Shown piece by piece: positions 35,946-45,320 of a DNA stretch of 64,000 nt. The notes beneath the pieces were generated by a model. The model did no database searches. It saw only the letters and a program-made list of their open reading frames with translations, and was not told the DNA's origin. The position numbers and the translations under genes were made by a program. Numbering within the stretch: position 1 is the stretch's first letter; the number at the start of each line of letters is the position of its first letter. The stretch is from assembly GCF_027744825.2 (NCBI RefSeq), contig NC_071340.1, positions 2,549,501 through 2,613,500 on the forward strand, written 5' to 3'. The DNA is from Synchiropus splendidus (taxonomy: Eukaryota; Chordata; Actinopteri; Syngnathiformes; Callionymidae).

Positions 35946-36550
35946 AAAAAAACTTTATTTGTTGTTTTTTCAAACAATTCAATTTCTGGTACTGACAATT
36001 AGAAGTTTTTAACAGTGAAACAGATATTTGAGATTCTAATGGATGGAGAAAAGCTTGAAGTAAAAGGAAAAATGTACTTACAGGCTTCAGTGCGTCGGTT
36101 TGATTTTATAAGATGAACAACCAGCCTACCAAAACTATTCTTTTATGGTAACTTGCGAACACAGACAAAAACAGGTTCACGAACCTACAATGTCAACCAG
36201 TTTAATTTGCCAGTTGTTTGTTTTTAAAACACTGAAAAAAAAAAGTTTTAAAATTTGAGACACAGTTGATAAATAATAACTGAGAATACACCTGTAACTT
36301 GTGAAAAAATATGAAAATACAATATCAGAATTTGTTCACATGCCTTACTTCAGCATTAAAATTTTGTGAAAATGAACAACAGAAACACTGTTTTTTAAAA
36401 TGGAAAGATTTAATTTAAACACATTTCGATTTCGACTCGGGTTACTTTTTTATAATTCTCAATTCATACATTCATAGTTTCACCTCAGCTCGAAGCATGT
36501 TAGTCTCTGGATCTGATCTAAATATCACATATGATGTTGGAGTAATTGCG
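33437..36550. other. Non-coding AT-rich segment shared with copy 2
   Basis: This is collinear with 57,880-60,985 in the second copy, with small indels. It contains A-runs, T-runs and a (GT)n tract at 35,923-35,942. Only short open frames occur, and none is preserved between the copies. It may be a decayed internal part of the element or host DNA duplicated with it. Confidence 0.6.
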
Positions 36551-36554
36551 TCAT

Positions 36555-36897
36555 TGAGTTTCCTCCGGCTGGGCGCACCCTTAGAGATAGGGTGAGGAGT
36601 TCGGTCATCCGGGAGGAACTCGGGGTGGAGCCGCTGCTCCTCCACATGGAGAGGAACCAGTTGAGGTGGCTCGGGCATCTGATCCGGATGCCCCCTGGAC
36701 GCCTCCCTGGGGAGGTGTTCCGGGCATGTTCTACCAGGAGGAGACCCCGGGGAAGACCCAGGACTCGCTGGAGATATTATGTCTCCGGTCTGGCCTGGGA
36801 ACGCCTCGGGATCCCCCGGGATGAGCTGGAGGAGGTTTGTGCGGACCGGGAAGTTTGGGCTTCCCTGCTCCGAATGCTGCCTCCGCGACCCGACCCC
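36555..36897 (+). mobile_element. Fish LINE 3' fragment (reverse transcriptase tail)
   Basis: The plus-strand frame from 36,592 reads RSSVIREELGVEPLL, RWLGHLIRMPPGRLPGEVF and EVWASLLRMLPPRPDPR, the very common C-terminal tail of the reverse transcriptase of a fish non-LTR retrotransposon. GC-rich base use differs sharply from the AT-rich surroundings. It is absent from the matching place in copy 2 (60,985-61,090), where about 100 bp of other sequence stands. The insertion or replacement is therefore specific to copy 1 or came after the duplication. Confidence 0.75.
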
Positions 36898-37240
36898 CGA
36901 ACACAAAATGCACACTACAAAACTAACATGTCGCACCGTACTGCTCCCGCATTTGGCTATTTTCACCTGAAAATACAGAATAAAGACACATTTAAATCAA
37001 TGAAAAGCATGGCTTGTAATATACACATTTTAGCCACTCGTAAGGCAAAATAAAATAAAATAAAATAAAATTAAGGGTTAACATACTTTGGATATTTCTA
37101 CACTACTTGTCTGACTAGCGATAGCATCAAGTATAAATGAATGTTCATTCAATGAATGTTCTGTCCCTCCTACATTGTAGATGTGTTACATGACAAGTTA
37201 TAGGACGTTTGTATAGCTATTATATCGCATTGCTTCACAA
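36898..37240. other. End of the duplicated tail (copy 1)
   Basis: This matches 61,085-61,405. It includes an AAAAT-type tandem run (37,045-37,070). Similarity stops at GCTATTATATC, the right edge of the segmental duplication. From 37,240 to about 37,750 I see only AT-rich sequence with chance frames. Confidence 0.6.
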
Positions 37241-37879
37241 TTGTTACATTGCAGGAACACATTCAGTCATTTCATCTTGCATGATACAGGGATTGAAAAG
37301 AAGCAGAGTGAAGAACAGTTCTTGTAACTTATTCTCACTTTCCCTCATTTTTGCCACAGTGTTTGCGTGTCGCTGTGTGTGTGTGTTAACTTTGTTGTGT
37401 GTTACAGTACATTTTGTGCTTGTGTTCAGTATGTATGTATTAGTGTTGAGTAGTAACTTCTCGAAGGCTCAAACGTTGTGTTGCTCAGTCTGGTCTGATC
37501 TAAATGTCACAGCTAATGATGAAGTAATTTTGTACTGCTTGCACGTTTGATTGTTTTACCCCTAAATTACAGGGTACAGTACAAACAAAAAGTAGTCGTT
37601 TTTTTACCTTTAGTGTGACTAGATTTTTTTCGAAAAGCATGACTCAGTCAAGCAACGACTGATGAAAATAGAATGTTTCTATATTTTATCGTCTGACTTG
37701 AAACAGCATCATGTAACTTTAAAATAATAAAATCTCTGTTTGTTCCAGCTCCAGAGGTCCTTCTATCGCCACCAGAAGGTTATCGGCTGACTCGAATCTA
37801 ATATTAGAAGAGACAATACATCTAGTACATAATATCATGAGATATTAAGAGCAGCTTATAATTGATTAAATATATTTAC

Positions 37880-38480
37880 CTGTATCACTCTGCGTTAAAT
37901 GAACATCACCCAGATGGGTAATAATTCCTATAAAAGTAGAGATGAATATGATAAACCAACATGACAAAGTTTTTATAATAGCTTTTTATATTCACCTATA
38001 AGCATCCGTGGCTAGACTGGTATCTATTGAAGGGAGCACCGCCGTCGGATCCGCGTGTACGCCACCGTCTTCAAAAGTTGGTCGCATTAGCTGCTCGAAT
38101 AATGAAATCTTTTTACCTGTATCACTCTGCGTTAAATGAACGTCACACAGATGAGTGACGACATCTGTCAATGAAAAGAGACATGGTACGTGATAAACAT
38201 GGCGTAACGTTTTTATTATACTTATATATGTAAATGTAGATACATAGATATACATATATGTATATACATATATGTACTGTATACTGTATAGATATAGATA
38301 GATAGATAGATAGACAGATAGATAGATAGACAGATAAATATTCACCTACGATGTGCAGAGGAAGAGGCGTCCATGCCAAGTCTGGAGTCGTTTGGAGAGG
38401 TGGCTGAGGTTCTGGAAGGTCTGGTCAACAGCAAAGGTTACCCCTGAACTGGTGTAAAATGTGGTCTGAATCAGGGTCAC
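37880..38480 (-). pseudogene. Duplicated exons of the 23-kb gene
   Basis: It contains a second and third copy of the 48-bp exon (38,117-38,164 and 37,880-37,927), each with GT and AG borders. There is a copy of the upstream exon (38,346-38,460) and a shortened copy of the terminal exon fused behind the second 48-bp exon (EQLMRPTFEDGG, ending near 38,000). The upstream exon copy differs by a one-base indel that shifts its frame. Compared with 23,031-23,700, the intron and the start of the terminal exon are deleted. It is probably not functional. Confidence 0.55.
38215..38340. repeat. TATG/GATA microsatellite
   Basis: Runs of ATATG, GATA and GACA units in the same intronic position as at 23,460-23,562 but longer. 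Confidence 0.8.
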
Positions 38481-38787
38481 CTAAATACTCCGTTTGTGTG
38501 GGCAGGGCCTAGGTGACGCCTTTGTTGATTTGAATACTTCAAAACAATAGGGAGGAAGAGCCCAGTGTCTGCTAGGTAGCTAAGAGGTGTGAACTGACCC
38601 TCCACCAAATGGCACATTTTGAAAAGGAAGGTCTACAGGTGGGGCGGCCTGGGTGTGAACTCGGCCTAAACAACGTTGTCTGAAAGACAATGAGGTCTGC
38701 CTTCAAATTGTCTCTTTTGAAGATTCAATCGTGTGGGAAAGAACTCACGTCTCCCCTGCAAATTAACCGATTATCACAGACTCTGTT
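38469..38787. other. About 320-bp insert relative to the 23.7-kb copy
   Basis: In the copy at 23,690 the sequences on either side (ACATTTTACA and GTCTGAGAAAGAGTC, read across both strands) are adjacent. Here they are 320 bp apart. The insert has no terminal repeats that I can see. It could be a lost intron or a separate insertion. Confidence 0.45.
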
Positions 38788-38835
38788 TCAGTGTCTGAGA
38801 AAGAGTCAAGCATAATACCTGCATAATACCTGTTG

Positions 38836-39800
38836 TTAAGCTGTCTGAAGTGTTTTTTGAAAGTTATCCACATTTTTATGTTTGGCGTTCCGAAACCCAC
38901 CTTATCTCAGGCTGAAAACGCGTTTTCTGCATTGTGCCACAACTTCTCAGCGAAGAATCAAAACATAAAATTTTCACATCCCGCTATAGCAGAAACTTTC
39001 TATCTCGTAGTTGCACATCAAATCTAAGCGGTCTGAAGTGTTTTCCAAAAGTTATCAACATCTTTATATTTAGCGTTCCGAAACCCACCTGATCTCAGGC
39101 TGAAGACGCGTTTGCTACATTGTGCAACAACTTCTCAGGGAAGCTTCAGAATATGAAATTTTCACCTCCCACTATGGAAGAAAGGGTCTTTCTCGTCGCT
39201 GTGCATCAAATCTAAGCTGTCTGAAGTGTTTTTTGAAAGTTATCAACATTTTTTTGTTTGGCGTTCCGAAACCCACCTTATCTCAGGCTGAAAACGCGTT
39301 TTCTGCATTGTGCCATAACTTGTCAGGGAAGCTTCAGAACATGACATTTTCACCTCCTACTATAGCAGAAATTGTCTTTCTAGTAGTTGCACATCAAATC
39401 TAAGCTGTCCGAAGTGTTTTTTGTGCGTTGTCAACATTTTTAAGTTTGGTGTTCCGAAACCCGCCTTATCTCAGGTTGAAAACGCGTTTTCTGCATTGTG
39501 CCACAACTTCTCAGGGAAGCTTCAGAACATGACATTTTCACCTCCCACTATAGCAGAAATTGTCTTTCTAGTAGTTGCACTTCAAATCTCAGCTATCTGA
39601 ACTCGTTTTTGAACGTTATCCACATTTTTATGTTTGGCCTTCTGAAACCGAACTTATCTCAGGCTCAGGTCAATCAGAAAACCACCCTCACTCGGGCTGA
39701 AAACGTGTTTTGTGCACTGTTCACTCGCTCATCAGAATAGCCTCAGAACATGAAAACATCACCTACAGCGATTGGAAAAACACTCTTTGAAGTATATTGA
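38836..39800 (-). repeat. 188-bp tandem repeat, left arm
   Basis: The phrase TCTGAAGTG recurs at 38,844, 39,032, 39,220, 39,408 and (diverged) 39,596, exactly 188 bp apart. Each unit carries CGTTCCGAAACCCACC, AACGCGTTTTCTGCATTGTG and a CTATAGCAGAAA stretch. It is the reverse orientation of the array at 45,300-47,395. Open frames across it are by-products of the repeat. Confidence 0.9.
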
Positions 39801-40620
39801 ACACTAAACCTCTACGAATAAGGCGCTGCGACCGGCCTACTAGCAGCCGAACCTTTCCACATTTCCTGCTTCGAAGCCATGGGATGAGTTTGACAAAACC
39901 CAGGCGCTGCTATGAGGTGGATGGCAGGTTCCCGCTTGATCTCCACCCGTGCCTCATGTCATCCGCCACCCATCAATCTCATCAATCGCAGAACCTCTCT
40001 CAATCGACGAGAGATTTTGGAGATTCAACAGTCCGTCGGCGTGGTGCGCGGCCCCTCCTCCACTCACTGCCACCGCCCGGGGTGAACACCGTCGCTGGTC
40101 GAAGGGGCGGAGTGAGCCCAGCCGTCCGGATCATAGCCGCGGTGATCATTGCTGTTCCTTATGGAAAGACCTGTCGGCTGCTCTCACCTCTGCTCCCTCC
40201 AAAAGCGTAGGAAGAAAACTTTATTTCGAAAAGTAAGCATCGAAACCAAAGTCTAACTTGAATAAAAAACAAGATGCATTACGTTGGTATCGGGTCCATT
40301 TCTTCTCTGCCCAAAATTAGGCTTTGTCACTCTCCAAGCTCTCCTTCCCGTTCCAGTAAATGCGAACTCCGGCTTCAAAATTTTGTTTTCGTTTGACATC
40401 GTCTAAGGGGACCGAGCAGAATAGTAACGGCCTCTCTGCCTCCTTATCCCTGACGCCAGAACTGTCCCTGGGGAAGATTCTGGAGGCAAATAACTCTTTT
40501 CCGTCTCTCAACAGATTCCGCTTCCTGCCAAAAGTCAACAGAGTTTCAATTCTGCCATTAACTCTTCCTATTCCTCAGACTCGCCAGTTTGCTGCGAATG
40601 CCACTGCCACAGTAGCCGCT
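39800..40620 (-). repeat. Inner arm of large inverted repeat (left)
   Basis: In reverse orientation it matches 44,070-45,320 over about 0.8 kb with many substitutions and indels. Examples are the stretches around GTCGGCTGCTCTCACCTC, GGTCGAAGGGGCGGAGTGAG and CTGCCATTAACTCTTCCTA. No conserved frame is shared by both arms, so it is annotated as repeat and not as gene. Confidence 0.8.
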
Positions 40621-40654
40621 GCGTGCCAGACCTGCTCGGTTCTCATCTCCATCG

Positions 40655-41042
40655 CGCGCTCTACCCACTGAGCTAACCAGCCACAACTCTCACCATGGCC
40701 TTCAGGGATTTGAACGCCTGACCGCCTGATCACTAGACAGACGCTGTACCGACAGAGCTAACAAGCCACTACAATCTCTTTGGCTCTTCAGGGATTTGAA
40801 CACCTCACCCCCTGACCACGACACAGACGCTCTACCCACTGAGCTAACCAGCCAGTTCTCACTGCATGGCACTTAAGGGATTCGAACCGCTTACCCTAAC
40901 CAGCCACTGAGCTAACAAGCCACTTCCATCTCATCTCTTCCAATGCCTCTTCGGGGATTCGAACCGGTGACCCACTTCTGTGATTCCAACCCCCAAACCC
41001 CCGAACACTAGACGAACGTTCTAGCCACTGAGCTAACCTGCC
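40655..41042 (-). pseudogene. tRNA-Thr(AGU)-like units, minus-strand half
   Basis: Units at about 40,655-40,682 (A-box end only), 40,699-40,769, 40,784-40,855, 40,870-40,922 and 40,949-41,042. On the minus strand they show TTAGCTC.GT.GGTA.AGC (A box, D arm), then in the best unit GTCTAGTGA with AGT in anticodon position, then GTTCAAATCC or GTTCGAATCC (B box). Acceptor stems do not pair well, so I read them as tRNA-derived pseudogenes. Pol III boxes are still recognisable. Confidence 0.7.
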
Positions 41043-41104
41043 ACTGAAGAGCCATCAAGAGAGAAGTGGCAGGTTAGCTCCAGAAGAGCCAAAGAGATAC
41101 AAGT

Positions 41105-42050
41105 CGCTTATTAGCTCAGTGGTTGGCAAGCCCAGTGGGTAGAGCATCGCTCTAGTGATCATGCCGTCAGGGGTTTGAATCCCTGATGAGCTCCGGAGTG
41201 AGAAGTGGCTGCTTTCCTCTGTGATTGATGGGTGCTAATCCCTGAAGAGCCATGGTGACAGATGTGCCTGGTTAGCTCAGCGGGTAGAGCGTCCGTCTAG
41301 TCATCGCTTCAGGGCTTTTTACGGTCAGGGCTTTAAATCCCTGAAGTGTGATCGAGAGAAGTGGCTTGTTAGATCAGCGGGTAGAGCGTCCGTCTAGTAA
41401 TGGGGGTAAGTTGTTCGAATTGCTGAAGAGCAATCGATAGAGAAGTGGCTGGTTAGTTAAGTCGGTAGAGTGGCCGTCTAGTGATTGGGGTTCAGCGTTT
41501 CGAATCCCCAAAGAGCCATGGTCAGAGTTGTGGCTGGTTTGGTCAGTGGGTAGAGCATCGGTCTAGTGATCCGGGGGTCAGCCGCTCGAATCACCGAAGA
41601 CCCATGGAATGAGAAGTGGCAGGTTACCTCAGTAGGTTGAGCATCCATCAAGTAATCAGGGGGTCGGGAGTTCGAATCCCTGAACTGACATGGAGACAGC
41701 AGTGTCTAGTTAATTCAGTGGCTCATTATCTCAGAAGGCAGAGAGTCCGTATAGTGATGAGAGGTGAGGGGTTCAAATCCCTGTAGTGCCATGGAGAAAG
41801 AAGTAGCTCAGTCGCTCATTGGGTAGAGCGTCCGTCTAGTGATCAGGAGGTCGGGGGTTTGAATGCCTGAACTGCGATGGAGAGAGAAGTGGCTGGTTAG
41901 CTGAGTGGCTGGCTAGCTCAGTGGATAGAGTGTCCGTCTAGTCATCAGGGGTGAGGGGTTCAAATCCCTGAAGGATAATGAAGAAAGATTTAGCTGCTTC
42001 ACTCAGTGGGTAGAGTGTCAGTCTCGTGATAGGGAGATCAGGGTTTCGAA
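41105..42050 (+). pseudogene. tRNA-Thr(AGU)-like units, plus-strand half
   Basis: Ten units at about 41,105-41,192, 41,267-41,346, 41,362-41,431, 41,447-41,518, 41,531-41,604, 41,617-41,690, 41,705-41,790, 41,801-41,876, 41,891-41,974 and 41,988-42,050, spaced about 85-100 bp. Most have TAGCTCAGTGGGTAGAGC and CGTCTAGTGAT, with loop CTAGTGA putting AGT at positions 34-36 as in vertebrate tRNA-Thr(AGU), plus a B box like GGTTCGAATCCC. Several carry duplicated D-arm pieces (41,121-41,143, 41,907-41,931). Acceptor-stem pairing is poor, so most are probably pseudogenes. Confidence 0.75.
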
Positions 42051-42125
42051 ATATTCATCTTCTGAGGAATCGCTGAGCAGTGAGAGAACAATGCGTAAAA
42101 TGCATTTTTGGCCATTCCGGGTGGG
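42045..42125 (+). repeat. Fragment of the 188-bp repeat
   Basis: CATCTTCTGAGGAATCGCTGAG and the AGTGAGAGAACAATGCGTAAAA stretch match units of the right arm (compare 46,155-46,205). It abuts the last tRNA-like unit directly. Confidence 0.7.
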
Positions 42126-42129
42126 GGGT

Positions 42130-42960
42130 AGGACAGAAAGCATTCACTGAAAAATTGCTGACCTCAGAAGAGACACAAAGAGATTTGGGGAAAAGAGTCT
42201 ATTCGACAAGGCACAAATTTCTCCAAACTCTCCTGATGGAGGCCAGGACCAGGAGTAGAGCTCCGTTGAAAGCCACCAGCTCCAAAGGAGCCTCTTCAAG
42301 TGGCTCGAAGGCAGCTTCAGAGAGAGACTTTAATACCAATTGAAAATCCCAATAGGGTCACATGTGTCTGGAGGTGTGTCTGAGTCTTCGAGATCCCTGC
42401 ATGAACTGGACTAGCAGTGGATGTTTACCCAAAGGACAGCAGTCCACACCCATATAGCATTATATGAGCTGAGTGTTAAGGGTGCTTTAGCATTTCAAAT
42501 AGTGAACTGCACCTCGAGGGGCAGAGGACTGCCTGCTAACCTTGAAGTAGCCATGCTTTGAGGGGACGGCCCGGGATCGGCGGACCCCTCATAATTTCTG
42601 CCCCCTCCTGCAGGACTGTTTGCAGGACTTGAACAGGTTGCAGCACAACCTTGTGTGAGTGTGTGTGTGAGCACAGGTGGCGGAGTCACGCAGTCCGGAA
42701 CACCTCCAGGGACTCTGGAACACCTATGAGGTAATACATAGGGTTAAATTTTACACTCTGGGTGGCAGGAGCTACTGCCTCGCCTTTGCCACCGTAAGCT
42801 GAAATAGAAGGTGGCATTAACGACCCCTCATATATAGAGTGTAACTTACACTCTGGATCAGTAGGAACTGTGTTGCCTTCTTTTAGCCAATATACGGCTG
42901 AAACAGAAAGTGGCATTAACAATCCTCCATAAGTAGAGAGAAAACATTTACTGAGCAGCT
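42130..42960 (-). mobile_element. Degraded retroelement sequence, probably DIRS-related
   Basis: A stretch at 42,285-42,400 (CTCTTCAAGTGGCTCGAAGG and following) resembles 43,115-43,200 within the DIRS recombinase remnant, suggesting a second, older piece of the same kind of element. 42,480-42,940 contains two diverged direct copies of a phrase around ACACTCTGG and CTGAAA.AGAA.GTGGCATTAA. No intact frame is present. Confidence 0.4.
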
Positions 42961-43990
42961 GCAGTCAGGGTTCTAGTCTGAGCTGAGCAAGAAAGAATGA
43001 GTTTATTAACAAAAGAACAGAAAGTTATGCAGGAATCCGATGAATCTTGGGTCGCTGCACACTCCACAGCATTGTAATGAAGCAGATACTGGTGTCCCAG
43101 CTGGTAGCACCAAGGAGGCCTGATCAAGTGGCTTTGGAGAGTGAATTGAGGACCAGCTGCAGGTCCTAGTCGTGGCATAAAGGTCTTGAGGTCGGTCTAA
43201 GCCTTTTCACTCCTCTCATGAAACGGCTCACTTGACCATGCTCACCGACGGGGTGGCTGTCCAGACCATTGTGTAGCATCGAAAGGGCTGCTACAAAAAC
43301 CCGTAATGTAGCGCTGCTACAACATTCGCTAACCAGATACTGGAGAAAAGAGAGGATTAGAGAAAGAGGTGCTGAATCTGCGGAAGCTGACTGGGTTCCA
43401 CACCACCGGGAAAAAATGTCCAATTAGCATTGTATGCTCTGACGGTTGACAGAGCTTTAGCGTTCTGAAGAGTTAATTGAACATCAGGGGGCATGTGATT
43501 AATTGTTAACAATGGAGAAGCCGAACCTTGAGGGGTCGTCCTAGTATTGGGGGAGCCGGGGGAGCCCTCGGGGTTCCTGATGCTTGCAGATGCCCTGACC
43601 TGGATGGAGGAAACTCCCAGGGGCCTTTGATCCGCATCTGATACATCTCCGGATACCAGCTGGAGCTGGGGCTTTCTGGAGGCACGAGAATCATTCTCAC
43701 TCTCTCCAGCTGAATTCTCCTCATCAGAGAAAGAAGAAGGCAAGGAGGAGGAAAGGCATATAGGAGGCCTTCTGTCCACCTTGGATGAGCCAGGGCGTCC
43801 ACTCCAAGTGGAGGGTCGTTGGATCTATAGAGAGAGAACCAGAGAGGACTTTTGAAGTTCTCTCTGCGAAGCAATCCTCAGAAAGAGATGAGTCTTTAGA
43901 TGAAGATGTCCTGCTTGCCTCTGAGAGGTTTGGAGGGCGGCAGAGAACAGAATCACAGACAGACAGAGCATTAGACATCGCGCGAGGGAG
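42960..43990 (-). mobile_element. DIRS-type tyrosine recombinase remnant
   Basis: On the minus strand the frames give KALSTVRAYNANWTFF, then after a frameshift near 43,410 FSRWCGTQSA, LSLILSFLQYLVSE, ATLRVFVAALSM, SRFMRGVKRLRPTSRP. This is the N-terminal core-binding region of the recombinase of fish DIRS1-like retroelements. A Ser/Glu-rich stretch precedes it (43,600-43,900). The catalytic domain with the R-H-R-Y residues is not found. Non-functional. Confidence 0.7.
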
Positions 43991-44069
43991 CTGAGAACAG
44001 AGCCGGCATGCAGTGCCTACTAAGTGATCCTCTGAAGAGGTCCATTCGCTGTCCAGAGGCGACCCCTGC

Positions 44070-45320
44070 TGGAAACTGGCGAGTCTAAGGAATAAGAAGA
44101 GTTAATGGCAGAATTGAAACTCTCTCGACTTTTGGATGGAACCAGGATCTGTTGAGAGATGGGAAAGAGTTATTTGACGCCCATGCTACTTATTGTGGCG
44201 AAGCTGAGGAAAAACAAAACTTCTTGGCTCAAGAAACTTCACACGGACAGTTCTGGCATCAGGGTTAATGAGGCAGAGAGACTATACTATTACTATACTG
44301 CTCGGACTCCTGAGACGATGTCAAACAAAAACAAATTTTTGAAGCCAGAGAGCTGCCACTCGAGTTTGCACTGACTGGAACCGGAAGAGAACTTGGCAGG
44401 TGATAAACCCTAATTTTGGGCAGAGACAAAACAGAACCGATACCAAAGTAAAGCATATTATTTTTTTATTCAAATTAGACTTTGCTTTAGATGCATAATT
44501 TTAGATACCTTTTTCTTCCTACGCTTGTGGAAGGAGCAGAGGTGAGAGCAGCCGACTGGTCTCTCCAAGATAAGCAGCAATTATCAGGGCACCTATGATC
44601 CGGGCGGCTGTGCTCACCCCGCCCCTTCGACCAGCGACGGTGTTCCCCAAGGGCAGTGGCTGTGTGTAGGAGGGGCCACGAGCGGAACACCGCGCCGACG
44701 GAGTGTTGAGTCTCCGAAATTTCTGGTGGAGTGAGAGAGGTTCTGCGATGGATGAGCCTGTCCACAGGTGGGATGGTCACACCTCAGGAGAGAGGTCGAG
44801 CTCCAGGGGCGAGGGCATCATGCATCGCACATCGCGCATGACGGCTGAGTGAAAGGGAACGCCGCACCGCAAATTCAAAACCTCCACCTGGCAGTAAGCT
44901 CTGTTCCGCACCACGTGCGATCCCAGTGCCAGTGGAGTGTCAGAACTGTGGCGGGAATAGTCCGGATTTCTTCCAGTTGTGGGCAGACAACATGCGGGCG
45001 TGCACCGTGTGTTGTCTCACCATGCAACACCAGCACGCCGTTAGTGAAGTGGGATGATTCTTGAACAGGCATCGGAGAGAGAGCTCAACTTCGATACGAT
45101 GGGCGGCGGATGCCATGAGGCACAGGTGCAGATCAAACGGGAACCTGCCTGACTCCACCAAACGGAACTCATCCAACTCTGGGAACAGAGTCTCCGGATC
45201 CACGTCAGAGCAGCGCCTGGCTTTCGTCAAACTCATCCCATGGCTTGGAAGCAGAAAATTGTGGAACGGTTCGGCTCTTTGTAGGCCTGTCGCAGTGCCC
45301 TTTTCGGAGAGGATTAGTGT
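44070..45320 (+). repeat. Inner arm of large inverted repeat (right)
   Basis: The inverse partner of 39,800-40,620, here about 400 bp longer because of inserted stretches (for example 44,800-45,060). Only short frames are present on either strand, and none corresponds between arms. Confidence 0.8.

Noticed and set aside
36592..37053. A 153-aa host gene
   Set aside because: It is the well-known tail of a fish LINE reverse transcriptase running into unrelated sequence.
33430..37240. DNA polymerase B body inside the duplicated AT-rich tail
   Set aside because: No frame with polymerase motifs and no frame conserved with 57,880-61,405.
38833..39740. Family of repeated 64-93-aa proteins
   Set aside because: They are frames through the 188-bp tandem repeat; they start and stop inside each unit with indels and are not kept in the right arm.
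39797..40671. Coding genes in the inner inverted arm
   Set aside because: The inverse copy at 44,070-45,320 does not preserve any frame.
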